64,000 nt of DNA, taken from NCBI RefSeq assembly GCF_000382405.1, contig NZ_KB908256.1, positions 186,001-250,000 of the forward strand, written 5' to 3'. The DNA is from Mycobacterium sp. 141 (GTDB lineage: Bacteria; Actinomycetota; Actinomycetes; Mycobacteriales; Mycobacteriaceae). The position numbers and the translations under genes are program-made. The notes beneath the pieces are model-generated. The model was not told where the DNA came from, made no database searches, and was given only the letters and a program-made list of their open reading frames with translations. Numbering within the stretch: the first letter of the stretch is position 1; each line of letters begins with the position of its first letter. Positions 18,004 to 25,947 of this stretch are shown here, piece by piece.

Positions 18004-19604
18004 CACGGAATCAGCTTGCCCGGGTTGAGGATTCCGGCCGGGTCCAGGGTGCGCTTGACGGCGCGCAGCACCTCGACGCCGAGTTCGCCGATCTCGGCAC
18101 CCATCCATGGCCGATGATCGGCGCCGACTGCGTGATGGTGGGTGATGGTGCCGCCGGTGCGCACCATGGCATCGGTGGCCGCGGCCTTGGCGGACCGCCA
18201 CTGCTCGATCGGATTGCCGCGCTGTGCCGCGACGACGGTGAAATACAGCGAGGCGCCGGTGGCATACACATGCGAAATGTGGCACATGACCAGGGCCGGC
18301 GCCAGTGCGGTGGTCAAGGCTTCGGTGACAGCGGCTTTCAACACCGCGACGTTCGACCAATTGGTCGCGGTTTCGAGCGTCTCGCACAGCGCACCGGCGG
18401 ACAGCAGGGAATCCCGCAGGTATGGCGCCCCGAACCGACCATGCTCCCAGGCTCGGGCCGGTGCCTCGCCCAGCGATGTCCCACCGTGTTGTTCCAGTAC
18501 GGCCCGTGTCTCGGCATGACTGCTCTTCGCATGCGCTTCAGTGCCCTCGAACACCGTGACGGCCAGGCAGCCGCCGGTAATACTCTGCTCTCCAATGCTT
18601 TCCGTGGTGGCCAGGTTCACCCCCGTCTCCACCTCGTCGGACAGCCGGATCACGGTCGGACCGGCTCCGGTCTGGGTGACGGCGCGCAGCGCATCCGCAC
18701 CGGTGGCGAAATCGGGAAACGACCACGCCTCGTAGCGGGTCGACTCGGGAACGGGGTGAACGCGCACCCGGACCCGGGTGATGATCCCGAACACGCCTTC
18801 TGAGCCGACGATGAGTTGGCGCAGATCCGGTCCGGCCGCAGACGCGGGGGCACGGCCGAGATCCAGCACGCCGGCCGGCGTCACCGCCCGCACCCCGCGG
18901 ACCATGTCGTCGAATCGGCCGTAACCCGCGGAATCCTGCCCGGAGGACCGGGTGGCGGCGAATCCTCCGATGGTGGCGAACTGGAAGCTCTGGGGAAAGT
19001 GGCCGAGCGAGAACCCCTGCGCACCAAGAAGTCTCTCCGCGTCGGGTCCGGTGACCCCGGCCTCAAGCTCGGCCTCGCCAGACACTTCGTCCAGGCTGAT
19101 CAGCTGGTTCAGTCGGCGCAGATCCAGTGCGACGACGGCGGTGAGCCCGTCGCGAAGGGGGTCGAGGCCGCCCACCACACTGGTGCCGCCACCGAACGGA
19201 ACGACGGCGATGCGCTGAGCCGAGCAGTAAGCCAGCAGCTCGGCGATCTCGTCCTCGGAGCCCGGCAGCAGGACAGCGTCGGGCGCATCCTGCGCTTCGG
19301 AATCCTTCCGGCGCAACAGGTCCAGGGTTGATTTCCCGCCGGCATGCAGGAGCCGGGACGTATCGTCGATGGCGCAGTACGGTGCGCCGACGATCGCAGC
19401 CAGCCCGGTGCGGTGTGTCTCATCGAGCGCCGACGGCCGGAGGCGAACCTCCTCGGCGGTGACCTCGGGGACCTGGGTCTCGCCGACGCCGAGGGCCTGG
19501 CGCAGTAGGGCTCGGATCCCGTCGGACAGCGGTTTGGCGGCTTGGGAATCGCCCCAGGCATTCCATTTCATCGGAGGCAGAAGCTGCTCAGCCGGGCTGC
19601 TCAT
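18003..19604 (-). CDS. FAD-binding oxidase, alkyl-DHAP synthase-like
   Basis: A 533-residue flavoprotein of the vanillyl-alcohol oxidase/AGPS group. The FAD PP-loop AVVPFGGGTSVVGGLDP is near residue 135-150, GFSLGHFPQSFQFATIGGFAATRSSGQDSAGYG forms the flavin-binding core, and HHHAVGADHRPWM near the C-terminus is the catalytic histidine block of alkyldihydroxyacetonephosphate synthases. N-terminal MKWNAWGD is also typical. Mycobacteria are not known for ether lipids, so the true substrate is uncertain. ATG 19604 lies only 17 bp from a divergent TetR gene, and downstream lies dagK. Confidence 0.85.
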   Translation of the reverse strand: MSSPAEQLLPPMKWNAWGDSQAAKPLSDGIRALLRQALGVGETQVPEVTAEEVRLRPSALDETHRTGLAAIVGAPYCAIDDTSRLLHAGGKSTLDLLRRKDSEAQDAPDAVLLPGSEDEIAELLAYCSAQRIAVVPFGGGTSVVGGLDPLRDGLTAVVALDLRRLNQLISLDEVSGEAELEAGVTGPDAERLLGAQGFSLGHFPQSFQFATIGGFAATRSSGQDSAGYGRFDDMVRGVRAVTPAGVLDLGRAPASAAGPDLRQLIVGSEGVFGIITRVRVRVHPVPESTRYEAWSFPDFATGADALRAVTQTGAGPTVIRLSDEVETGVNLATTESIGEQSITGGCLAVTVFEGTEAHAKSSHAETRAVLEQHGGTSLGEAPARAWEHGRFGAPYLRDSLLSAGALCETLETATNWSNVAVLKAAVTEALTTALAPALVMCHISHVYATGASLYFTVVAAQRGNPIEQWRSAKAAATDAMVRTGGTITHHHAVGADHRPWMGAEIGELGVEVLRAVKRTLDPAGILNPGKLIP

Positions 19605-19621
19605 GCGTTACAGTATTACAT
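19605..19621. promoter_or_regulatory. 17-bp divergent intergenic region
   Basis: Only 17 bp separate the two divergent ATGs. The minus strand reads TGTAATACTGTAACGC, with two TGTAA direct repeats eight bases apart. No ribosome site fits on either side, so both transcripts probably start inside or near the opposite coding region, or are leaderless. It is a likely binding site for the TetR protein encoded at 19622. Confidence 0.45.
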
Positions 19622-20206
19622 ATGGTGTCAATCAGTAACGATGGGGCGGGGGAGCCTCTGGGAGACCGGATCCTCGATGCGGCCGCCGGCTGCGTACTGG
19701 CATACGGCATCGACCGGGTCACCTTGGCTGAAATCGCTCGCCGCGCAGGTGTCAGCCGGCCGACTGTCTACCGCCGCTTCCCGGACACCCGTTCGATCCT
19801 GGCCGCGCTGCTCACTGCGCGGATCGTGCATGTGCTCGACGACGTCGACAGCACAGGACCCGGGCGTGCGGCCTTGGTGACGCGGATCGTGCAGGTCGCG
19901 CAGCGGCTGCGGCGTGACGACGTGATCATGGCCGTGCTGCACACCGCACCTGAGCTGGCCATGGTGTACATCGCCGAACGACTGGGCACCAGCCAGCAGA
20001 TCCTGATCGATGCGGTCGCCGGGGAGCTCAAGCTCGCGCAGGAAGACGGCAGTGTGCGGGAAGGCGATCCGCGCCAACTCGCCACCATGTGCCTGCTGAT
20101 CACGCAGTCGGCGATCCAATCGGCGCAGATGGTCGAGCCGATCTTGGATGCCGATGCGCTCGCCGGTGAACTGACCCACGCACTGAACGGATACCTCACA
20201 CCATGA
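19622..20206 (+). CDS. TetR family regulator upstream of glpD
   Basis: A 194-residue regulator. The N-terminal HTH reads LGDRILDAAAGCVLAYGIDR then VTLAEIARRAGVSRPTVYRRFPDTRSIL (residues 14-62). The rest is an all-helical ligand-binding region. The stop overlaps the ATG of glpD (ATGA at 20203-20206), so it is co-expressed with that gene, and it diverges from the FAD oxidase gene by 17 bp. It most likely controls glycerol or ether-lipid related genes on both sides. It is the positional equivalent of Rv2250c by recall. Confidence 0.88.
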   Translation: MVSISNDGAGEPLGDRILDAAAGCVLAYGIDRVTLAEIARRAGVSRPTVYRRFPDTRSILAALLTARIVHVLDDVDSTGPGRAALVTRIVQVAQRLRRDDVIMAVLHTAPELAMVYIAERLGTSQQILIDAVAGELKLAQEDGSVREGDPRQLATMCLLITQSAIQSAQMVEPILDADALAGELTHALNGYLTP

Positions 20207-21837
20207 CCCGCTCCGCCGCACTCAACCGGGCCCGCCGGGTCACCGAACTCGCTGCCCTGGCCGATGGCGAGCACCTCGATGTGCTTGTCATCGGGGGCGG
20301 CATCACCGGCGCCGGCATCGCACTCGACGCCGCCACCCGCGGGCTGAGCGTAGCGCTGGTGGAGAAACACGATCTGGCGTTCGGCACGAGCCGCTGGAGC
20401 TCCAAACTGGTGCACGGTGGGCTGCGCTACCTCGCGACCGGAAATGTCGGCATCGCCCGGCGTAGCGCCATCGAACGCGGAATCCTGATGACCCGCAACG
20501 CCCCTCACCTGGTCAAGGCCATGCCGCAGCTGGTCCCGCTGTTACCGTCGATGAACCGTACTTCGCGGGCATTGGTCCGCACCGGGTTCGTCGCCGGGGA
20601 TGCTCTGCGCAAACTCGCGGGAACCCCCGCCAGGGTGTTGCCGCGGTCGCGCCGGGTGGACGCCGCCCGTGCGGTCGAGCTGGTACCCGCTGTGCGTACC
20701 GACGGTCTCGACGGCGCATTTCTGGCCTACGACGGTCAGCTCATCGACGACGCCCGGCTGGTGGTCGCCGTCGCGCGCACGGCTGCCCAACACGGCGCTC
20801 GGATCCTGACCCGGTTGGCCGCGACTGCCGCGCAAGGTGATTCGGTCACGCTCACCGAGCAGGTCACAGGCGAGACGTTCGACGTGACCGCCCGTGCCGT
20901 GATCAACGCCGCCGGCGTCTGGGCGGGCGAGGTGGACCCGTCCATTACGCTACGGCCAAGTCGCGGCACGCATTTGGTGTTCGACGCTTCAGTCTTCGGC
21001 AATCCGACTGCGGCGCTGACCGTCCCGATACCGGGCGAGTTGAACCGGTTCGTGTTTGCCATGCCCGAACAGCTCGGCCGGGTGTATCTGGGACTCACCG
21101 ATGAGGCTGCTCCGGGACCGATACCCGATGTGCCGCAACCGACTCCGAGTGAGATCAGCTTCCTGCTCGACACCGTGAACATCGCTTTGGCCACCGCGCT
21201 GACCACCGCCGATGTGCGGGGTGCGTACGCGGGGCTGCGACCGCTGATCGACATTAGCGCGGACGCGAGGAGCATCAAGGGCACGGACGCGAGGAGCACC
21301 AAGGGCACGGACGCGAGGAGCACCAAAGGCAGAGGCGAAGGGCCCAGCAGAACTGCCGACGTATCCCGGGAGCACGCCGTGGTCGAATCGTCCAGCGGCG
21401 TGCTGAGTGTCATCGGAGGCAAGCTCACCGAATACCGTTACATGGCCGAAGACGTCCTGGATCGTGCGGTCGCGTTGCGCGGCTTGCCCGCCACCGCTTG
21501 CCGCACCCGCAACCTGCCCCTGGTTGGTGCCCCGGCCAATCCGGTGTCGACCTTGCGCGCGCCGGTGGAACTGCCACTGTCCCTGGTGGCCCGCTACGGC
21601 GCCGAGGCGCCCAACGTCGTCACGCAAGCCGGGTGCGATCGCCCGACCGAGCCGGTGGCCGACGGAATCGACGTGACGCGAGCGGAATTCGAGTACGCGG
21701 TGACGCATGAGGGTGCGCTGACCGTCGACGACATCCTGGATCGTCGCACCCGCATCGGGCTGGTGGCCGGCGACCGGGCCGGGGCCGCCGAGGTTGCCGC
21801 GGAGTTCCTGGCGCGAGTGCGACCGCGGGTATATTAG
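20203..21837 (+). CDS. glpD1: Glycerol-3-phosphate dehydrogenase (FAD)
   Basis: A 544-residue flavoprotein of the GlpD family. The FAD motif VIGGGITGAGIALDAATRG is near residues 27-45, followed by GTSRWSSKLVHGGLRYL, the GlpD fingerprint, and a C-terminal GlpD_C region. It oxidises glycerol-3-phosphate to dihydroxyacetone phosphate and feeds electrons to menaquinone at the membrane. An insertion of three 24-bp repeats (residues about 353-377, read as DARS(I/T)KG(T/R)) lies between the conserved GLRPLIDISA and the following SRTADVSREH segment, a surface loop position. It is translated in frame with no stop. The repeat belongs to the same family as the dagK leader repeat. Confidence 0.9.
   Translation: MTRSAALNRARRVTELAALADGEHLDVLVIGGGITGAGIALDAATRGLSVALVEKHDLAFGTSRWSSKLVHGGLRYLATGNVGIARRSAIERGILMTRNAPHLVKAMPQLVPLLPSMNRTSRALVRTGFVAGDALRKLAGTPARVLPRSRRVDAARAVELVPAVRTDGLDGAFLAYDGQLIDDARLVVAVARTAAQHGARILTRLAATAAQGDSVTLTEQVTGETFDVTARAVINAAGVWAGEVDPSITLRPSRGTHLVFDASVFGNPTAALTVPIPGELNRFVFAMPEQLGRVYLGLTDEAAPGPIPDVPQPTPSEISFLLDTVNIALATALTTADVRGAYAGLRPLIDISADARSIKGTDARSTKGTDARSTKGRGEGPSRTADVSREHAVVESSSGVLSVIGGKLTEYRYMAEDVLDRAVALRGLPATACRTRNLPLVGAPANPVSTLRAPVELPLSLVARYGAEAPNVVTQAGCDRPTEPVADGIDVTRAEFEYAVTHEGALTVDDILDRRTRIGLVAGDRAGAAEVAAEFLARVRPRVY
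21261..21332 (+). repeat. 24-bp in-frame tandem repeat inside glpD1
   Basis: Three units at 21261-21284, 21285-21308 and 21309-21332. They share GGACGCGAGGAGCA and CAA(G/A)GGCA and differ by single bases. Being 24 bp, the units keep the glpD1 frame open. The core matches the reverse complement of the units before dagK and is similar to the mini-ORF repeats at 12767 and 36872. Confidence 0.92.
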
Positions 21838-21872
21838 GGCGGAACTGATCCGTATCGACAGGATGGTCTGTT

Positions 21873-22493
21873 ATGGCAGGTGCCGCGTCGACATCAAACC
21901 CGCGCCGCAGCCCCGGGCGCTTGGACCGGTCTCGTGACCCAGAGATTCTCGATGCGGCACTGCGGGGTGTGGCCGAACTGGGCTATGACCGGCTCAGCAT
22001 GGACGATATTGCGGCACGGGCCGGCGTTGGCAAGGCCGCGATCTATCGTCGTTGGCCGTCGAAGCCCGTGGTGGTCGCCGACGCGATCGCGCACTGGCGG
22101 CGTCGCCAGGGGTCGGTCGAGCCGCCCGATACCGGAAGCCTGCGCGGCGATATCGAAGCGCTTGTCGCCGCGGTGCCCGAATTCGATGATGCTGGTCTGG
22201 GCACAATTCAGGTGATTGTCGGGGTGGCGACGGCCGCGATGCACAGTCCCGTCCTGGCGGCCGCCCTCGATGACCTTGTGCTTTCCCCGCCGCGCCAAAT
22301 GGTCCGACTGCTGCTCGACCACGCGCAGGCGCGCGGGGAGATCCCGCCCGGCCGCGACCTGAGCCTGATACCCGATGTTGCATTGGGTCTCAACGTATTG
22401 CGGGTGATGACCGGACGTCCGATCGATCGGGTCTTTGTGCGACGCGTCCTCGAAGACGTGATCCTGCCGCTTGCCGGGGCTCCAACGCCCTAG
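21873..22493 (+). CDS. TetR family regulator
   Basis: A 206-residue regulator. A basic N-terminus (NPRRSPGRLDRSRDPEILDA) leads into a TetR HTH with YDRLSMDDIAARAGVGKAAIYRRWPSKP (about residues 40-67), and the C-terminal half matches TetR_C-type ligand domains. It is followed 78 bp later by an FAD-dependent monooxygenase gene whose promoter contains a perfect 9+9 inverted repeat. A similar half-site CGGAACT occurs at 21840-21846 just upstream of its own start, so autoregulation is likely. The effector is probably an aromatic or polyketide-like compound. Confidence 0.88.
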   Translation: MAGAASTSNPRRSPGRLDRSRDPEILDAALRGVAELGYDRLSMDDIAARAGVGKAAIYRRWPSKPVVVADAIAHWRRRQGSVEPPDTGSLRGDIEALVAAVPEFDDAGLGTIQVIVGVATAAMHSPVLAAALDDLVLSPPRQMVRLLLDHAQARGEIPPGRDLSLIPDVALGLNVLRVMTGRPIDRVFVRRVLEDVILPLAGAPTP

Positions 22494-22534
22494 CGGTTGC
22501 GCATCGCGCCCGGCGGTGCCACATTGGGGGTTAG

Positions 22535-22554
22535 ACGGAACTACTTAGTTCCGT
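22535..22554. promoter_or_regulatory. TetR operator candidate, perfect inverted repeat
   Basis: ACGGAACTA and TAGTTCCGT form a perfect 9-bp inverted repeat separated by CT. It lies between the TetR stop (22493) and the ribosome site AGGAGGG at 22561-22567 of the monooxygenase gene, the usual place for a repressor operator. The related half-site near 21840 supports binding by the TetR protein encoded at 21873. Confidence 0.75.
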
Positions 22555-22571
22555 ATGGAGAGGAGGGTGCG

Positions 22572-24143
22572 ATGAATGACGTTCGGACCCCCGTACTGAT
22601 CGTCGGCGCGGGCGTCGCAGGGCTGGCCTGTGCGGATCTGCTGGCCCAGCACGGCGTCGAATCGGTGTTGGTGGAGAAACGGCGCGAGACCTTCGTCCAC
22701 CCGAAGGCCCGCAACCTGACCTTCCGCACCCTCGAGATCCTGCGCGCACTCGGCCTGGGCGACCAGGTGCACGCCATCGCCGACGGCGTTTCGGGCGTGG
22801 TTCTCAAACCGACCCTGAACAGCCCCTCAGCGGAACCGGCGATGGACGTCGACGCGATCTTCGACGAGTTCGTCGGCCTCAGCCCGGAACCGGTGGCCCA
22901 GTACTGCCCGCAGAGCCACCTGGAACCGATACTGCTGGCCGACATCCGTCGTCGGGGCAGCCAGGTTCGATATGGCACGAGCCTGTCGAGTTTCACCGAG
23001 GACGCCGACGGTGTCACGGCCGAGTTGAGCTCGGAGACCGGGACCGAGACAGTGCACGCCGACTATCTGATCGCCGCCGACGGTGTGCACAGCCCGATCC
23101 GCACCACGCTCGGCATCGATACGTCGGGCTATGGGGCACTGCCGATCTTCGTGGTGTTCATCTACTTTCGCGGCCGCTGGCGGGCGCTCGTGCCCGAACT
23201 CGGCGAGGGTGACGCGATCCAGGTCCGCAACTCTGAGGCGGATGGCATCTTCCTGGCAATCGACGGTGACCGCGGCATGTTCATCACCACATATCTGCCC
23301 CAACGCGGTGAATCGGCAGAGCAGTTCACGCCGGAGCATTGTCGACGGGTGCTCACCGCGGCGATCGGAGAATCGGTCGACCTGGAGATCATCGAGGTGG
23401 CGCCGTGGCAGCCGTACGAGCAGGTCGCCACCCAATTCCATAGCGGGCGAATCTATCTGGTTGGCGATGCCGCGCATACCATGCCGCCGTTCAAGGCCGG
23501 CGGTGCGAACACGGCCATCCAGAGCGCTCACAACCTGGCCTGGAAGCTGGCCGCCGTGCACCATGGCACTGCCGGGCCCGGTCTGCTCGTGACCTATCAC
23601 GACGAGCGGTATCCGATCGGCCGGTTCGCTGCCCGCCAGTCGCTGGTTGGACCGCCGCTGGCTCTGCTCAAGCTCGACGGCACGGCACCGGGCCTGTCGG
23701 CCGGGGAAGAAGCACCGCTGTTCACCATGGTGCTTGGTTACCAATACCATTCGGCGGCAGTGGCTTCCGCCAATACGTCACCTGGTGCCGTGGCCTTCGT
23801 CGACGCACTGACCGGTCAACCGGGAACCCGTATGCCCCATATCTGGCTACCCCGCGACGGGAAGCGGGTATCCACCCTCGATCTGATCGGGCCAGGGTTC
23901 ACCCTGTTCATCGTGGGGGAGCCGGCGGCGTGGACGGCTGCGGCTGCACGTGTGGCGGCCACGTTCGGAGTGGAGGTCGCGGTGCATGCGCTGGGCGACG
24001 ACGGTGTGGCGCACACCGGACTCGGCGCCGGCGGTGCGCTGTTGGTGCGGCCCGACGACTTCGTCGGTTGGCGTACCGAGATCCTGCCCGCCGATCCGGA
24101 AGCCGCTCTGCGGCAATCACTTTCTGCGATCCTCGACCGGTGA
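22572..24143 (+). CDS. FAD-dependent monooxygenase
   Basis: A 523-residue flavin monooxygenase of the phenol/aromatic hydroxylase (PHBH/TetX) type. GxGxxG is in LIVGAGVAGLACADLLAQHG at the N-terminus, a DG motif near YLIAADGVHSPIR binds the NAD(P)H/FAD, and GDAAHTMPPFKAGGANTAIQSAHNL is the second FAD motif. The C-terminal thioredoxin-like extension (LPRDGKRVSTLDLIGPGFTLF) is typical of class A hydroxylases acting on aromatic substrates. ATG 22572 follows AGGAGGG; the open frame upstream to 22497 overlaps the operator. It overlaps the convergent LysR gene by 27 bp. Confidence 0.9.
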   Translation: MNDVRTPVLIVGAGVAGLACADLLAQHGVESVLVEKRRETFVHPKARNLTFRTLEILRALGLGDQVHAIADGVSGVVLKPTLNSPSAEPAMDVDAIFDEFVGLSPEPVAQYCPQSHLEPILLADIRRRGSQVRYGTSLSSFTEDADGVTAELSSETGTETVHADYLIAADGVHSPIRTTLGIDTSGYGALPIFVVFIYFRGRWRALVPELGEGDAIQVRNSEADGIFLAIDGDRGMFITTYLPQRGESAEQFTPEHCRRVLTAAIGESVDLEIIEVAPWQPYEQVATQFHSGRIYLVGDAAHTMPPFKAGGANTAIQSAHNLAWKLAAVHHGTAGPGLLVTYHDERYPIGRFAARQSLVGPPLALLKLDGTAPGLSAGEEAPLFTMVLGYQYHSAAVASANTSPGAVAFVDALTGQPGTRMPHIWLPRDGKRVSTLDLIGPGFTLFIVGEPAAWTAAAARVAATFGVEVAVHALGDDGVAHTGLGAGGALLVRPDDFVGWRTEILPADPEAALRQSLSAILDR

Positions 24144-25022
24144 GGGCGGTTCGTCGGCCAGGATGGCGTCGCGTATCGTCGAGGCGGTGTGACGCTGCCA
24201 GAGCGCCTGAATGGGCACCAGCAACGGCGGATCCAGGTCGATGACCGCTACTCGTCCGGCCATGGCGGGACCGGCCGGTGTCGTCACGAACGCGAGCGCG
24301 CCGGTGGTGAGCGGCGCGGCGACCGTGGCGGCCCCCTGGACCCGGCTCACCACGTAATCCGGCTCGAACCCAGCGCGGCGGCAGGCGCCCATCAGAAAGT
24401 CGCTGTAGTAGGACGCGCCCGGTGGTGCCCACAGGGCGATCCGCTCGCCGGCCACTTCGGCGATGTCGATCGTCGCGCGCCCGGCCAGCGGGTGCTCGGC
24501 CGGTACCGCCAGCCGCACTCGGTCGTACCCGACGATAGCGGTGGCCAGTTCGCTGGTCGGCACCACGGCGCGGCGCAGGCCCAGCGCCACGGTGCCGTCG
24601 AGCACCGCGTCGGCCAGTTGATCAGGGTAGAGCTGCCGGAACGTGAACGACGTGTCACTGTAAGCGGTGATGGCCCGGTCCAGCCGCGTGTACACCTCGG
24701 CGCCGCTCAGGGCGGGGGTATGGCCGACGATGTACACCTCGTCGGTGCCGGCGGCTTGCCGGACGCGCTCGGAGACCGTGAGGGCCGCGGCCAGCAGAAC
24801 GCGGCCCTCGCTTTGCAGCAATTCGCCGGCCCGGGTGAGGACGACCCTTCGGCCCTCGCGGACGAACAGTGACGTGGCGAGCTCTTTTTCCAGCTGAGAA
24901 ACCGAGCTGCTCAGCGCCTGCTGGCTCAGGTGCAGCTCGGCGGCGGCCCGGGTGAAGCCTCCAGCTTCAGCGACCGCGATGAAATGCCGCAATCGCCGCA
25001 GGTCGGGGATACGCTCGCTCAT
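24117..25022 (-). CDS. LysR family transcriptional regulator
   Basis: A 301-residue LysR-type regulator. The winged HTH spans residues 1-60 (RRLRHFIAVAEAGGFTRAAAELHLSQQALSSSVSQLEKELATSLF) and a periplasmic-binding-like effector domain follows. It is divergent from an SDR gene, and two inverted ATTCA/TGAAT-type motifs fill the region between them, a common LysR target arrangement. The gene ends inside the monooxygenase coding region on the other strand. Effector unknown. Confidence 0.9.
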   Translation of the reverse strand: MSERIPDLRRLRHFIAVAEAGGFTRAAAELHLSQQALSSSVSQLEKELATSLFVREGRRVVLTRAGELLQSEGRVLLAAALTVSERVRQAAGTDEVYIVGHTPALSGAEVYTRLDRAITAYSDTSFTFRQLYPDQLADAVLDGTVALGLRRAVVPTSELATAIVGYDRVRLAVPAEHPLAGRATIDIAEVAGERIALWAPPGASYYSDFLMGACRRAGFEPDYVVSRVQGAATVAAPLTTGALAFVTTPAGPAMAGRVAVIDLDPPLLVPIQALWQRHTASTIRDAILADEPPSPVEDRRK

Positions 25023-25033
25023 CGCGTCAGCTT

Positions 25034-25088
25034 ATTCACAAGTAGCAGTTGTTGAAAGACCGTATTCTTGCGTTATTCATTTGTGAAT
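25034..25088. promoter_or_regulatory. LysR-type binding region
   Basis: ATTCACAA at 25034-25041 and TTGTGAAT at 25081-25088 are exact inverted copies 39 bp apart, and the second overlaps a compact ATTCA-N4-TGAAT palindrome (25075-25088). LysR regulators commonly bind a recognition and an activation site with this geometry. The SDR start at 25110 lies just downstream. Confidence 0.6.
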
Positions 25089-25109
25089 CTGCTGGCTAAC
25101 CTCGGAACC

Positions 25110-25859
25110 ATGAGCACACTGGAAGGCAAATCCGCGATCGTTGCGGCAGGCGCCAAGAACCTGGGCGGTCTGATCAGCACCACTCTCGCTGAGCGGGGCG
25201 TCAACGTCGCCGTCCACTACAACAGTGCGTCCACCGAGGCCGATGCCGACAAGACGGTTGCCGTGGTGCAGGACGGCGGGGTCAAGGCCATCAAGGTGCA
25301 GGGTGATCTCACCGTGCCTGTCAATGTCGAGAAACTCTTCGACGCCGCGGTCGACGCGTTCGGCAGTGTCGACATCGCGATCAACACCGTTGGCAAGGTG
25401 CTGCGCAAGCCATTCGTGGAAACCACTGAGGCCGAATACGATTCGATGTTCGACATCAACGCCAAGGCGGCCTACTTCTTCCTGCAGCAGGCAGGCAAGC
25501 GGCTCAACGACAACGGCTCGGTGGTCACCATCGTCACCGCGTTGCTGGCCGCCTACACCGATGGTTACTCGACGTATGCCGGCTCGAAGAGCCCAGTCGA
25601 ACACTTCACCCGCGCGGCGTCCAAGGAATTCGGGGTGCGCGGCATCAACGTCAACAACGTCGCGCCCGGGCCGATGGACACACCGTTCTTCTACCCGCAG
25701 GAGACTCCCGAGCGCGTCGAGTTCCACAAGTCCCAGGCCATGGGCAATCGGTTGACCGAGATCACCGACATCGCGCCGCTCGTGGTGTTTCTCGCCGGTG
25801 AAGGGCACTGGATCAACGGGCAGACCATCTTCGCCAACGGCGGTTACACCACGCGGTAG
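25110..25859 (+). CDS. SDR family oxidoreductase
   Basis: A 249-residue short-chain dehydrogenase. The cofactor motif is unusual (AAGAKNLGG in place of TGxxxGIG), seen in a subgroup of SDRs. The catalytic Tyr-x3-Lys is present in YAGSKSPVEHF, NTVGK takes the place of the NNAG motif, and the late region GPMDTPFFYPQE is conserved. ATG 25110 is preferred over an upstream in-frame start because the earlier codons overlap the LysR site. Divergent to the LysR regulator, which probably activates it. Confidence 0.88.
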   Translation: MSTLEGKSAIVAAGAKNLGGLISTTLAERGVNVAVHYNSASTEADADKTVAVVQDGGVKAIKVQGDLTVPVNVEKLFDAAVDAFGSVDIAINTVGKVLRKPFVETTEAEYDSMFDINAKAAYFFLQQAGKRLNDNGSVVTIVTALLAAYTDGYSTYAGSKSPVEHFTRAASKEFGVRGINVNNVAPGPMDTPFFYPQETPERVEFHKSQAMGNRLTEITDIAPLVVFLAGEGHWINGQTIFANGGYTTR

Positions 25860-25874
25860 CCGCACCGAAATGCC

Positions 25875-25932
25875 GAATGGCCAGTTATTGCACGGCTTTT
25901 CGCCTTGGGTGGTGTGCAATAACTGGCCATTC
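25875..25932. terminator. Long perfect hairpin between convergent genes
   Basis: GAATGGCCAGTTATTGCAC at 25875-25893 and its exact reverse complement at 25914-25932 form a 19-bp perfect stem with a 20-nt loop. It separates the SDR gene (ends 25859) from the convergent accD6 (ends 25948). It lacks a T-run, so it is either a bidirectional intrinsic terminator of the mycobacterial kind or a palindromic repeat element. The very long perfect stem is stronger than an ordinary terminator. Confidence 0.7.
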
Positions 25933-25947
25933 ACGCCAGCTGAGTGG

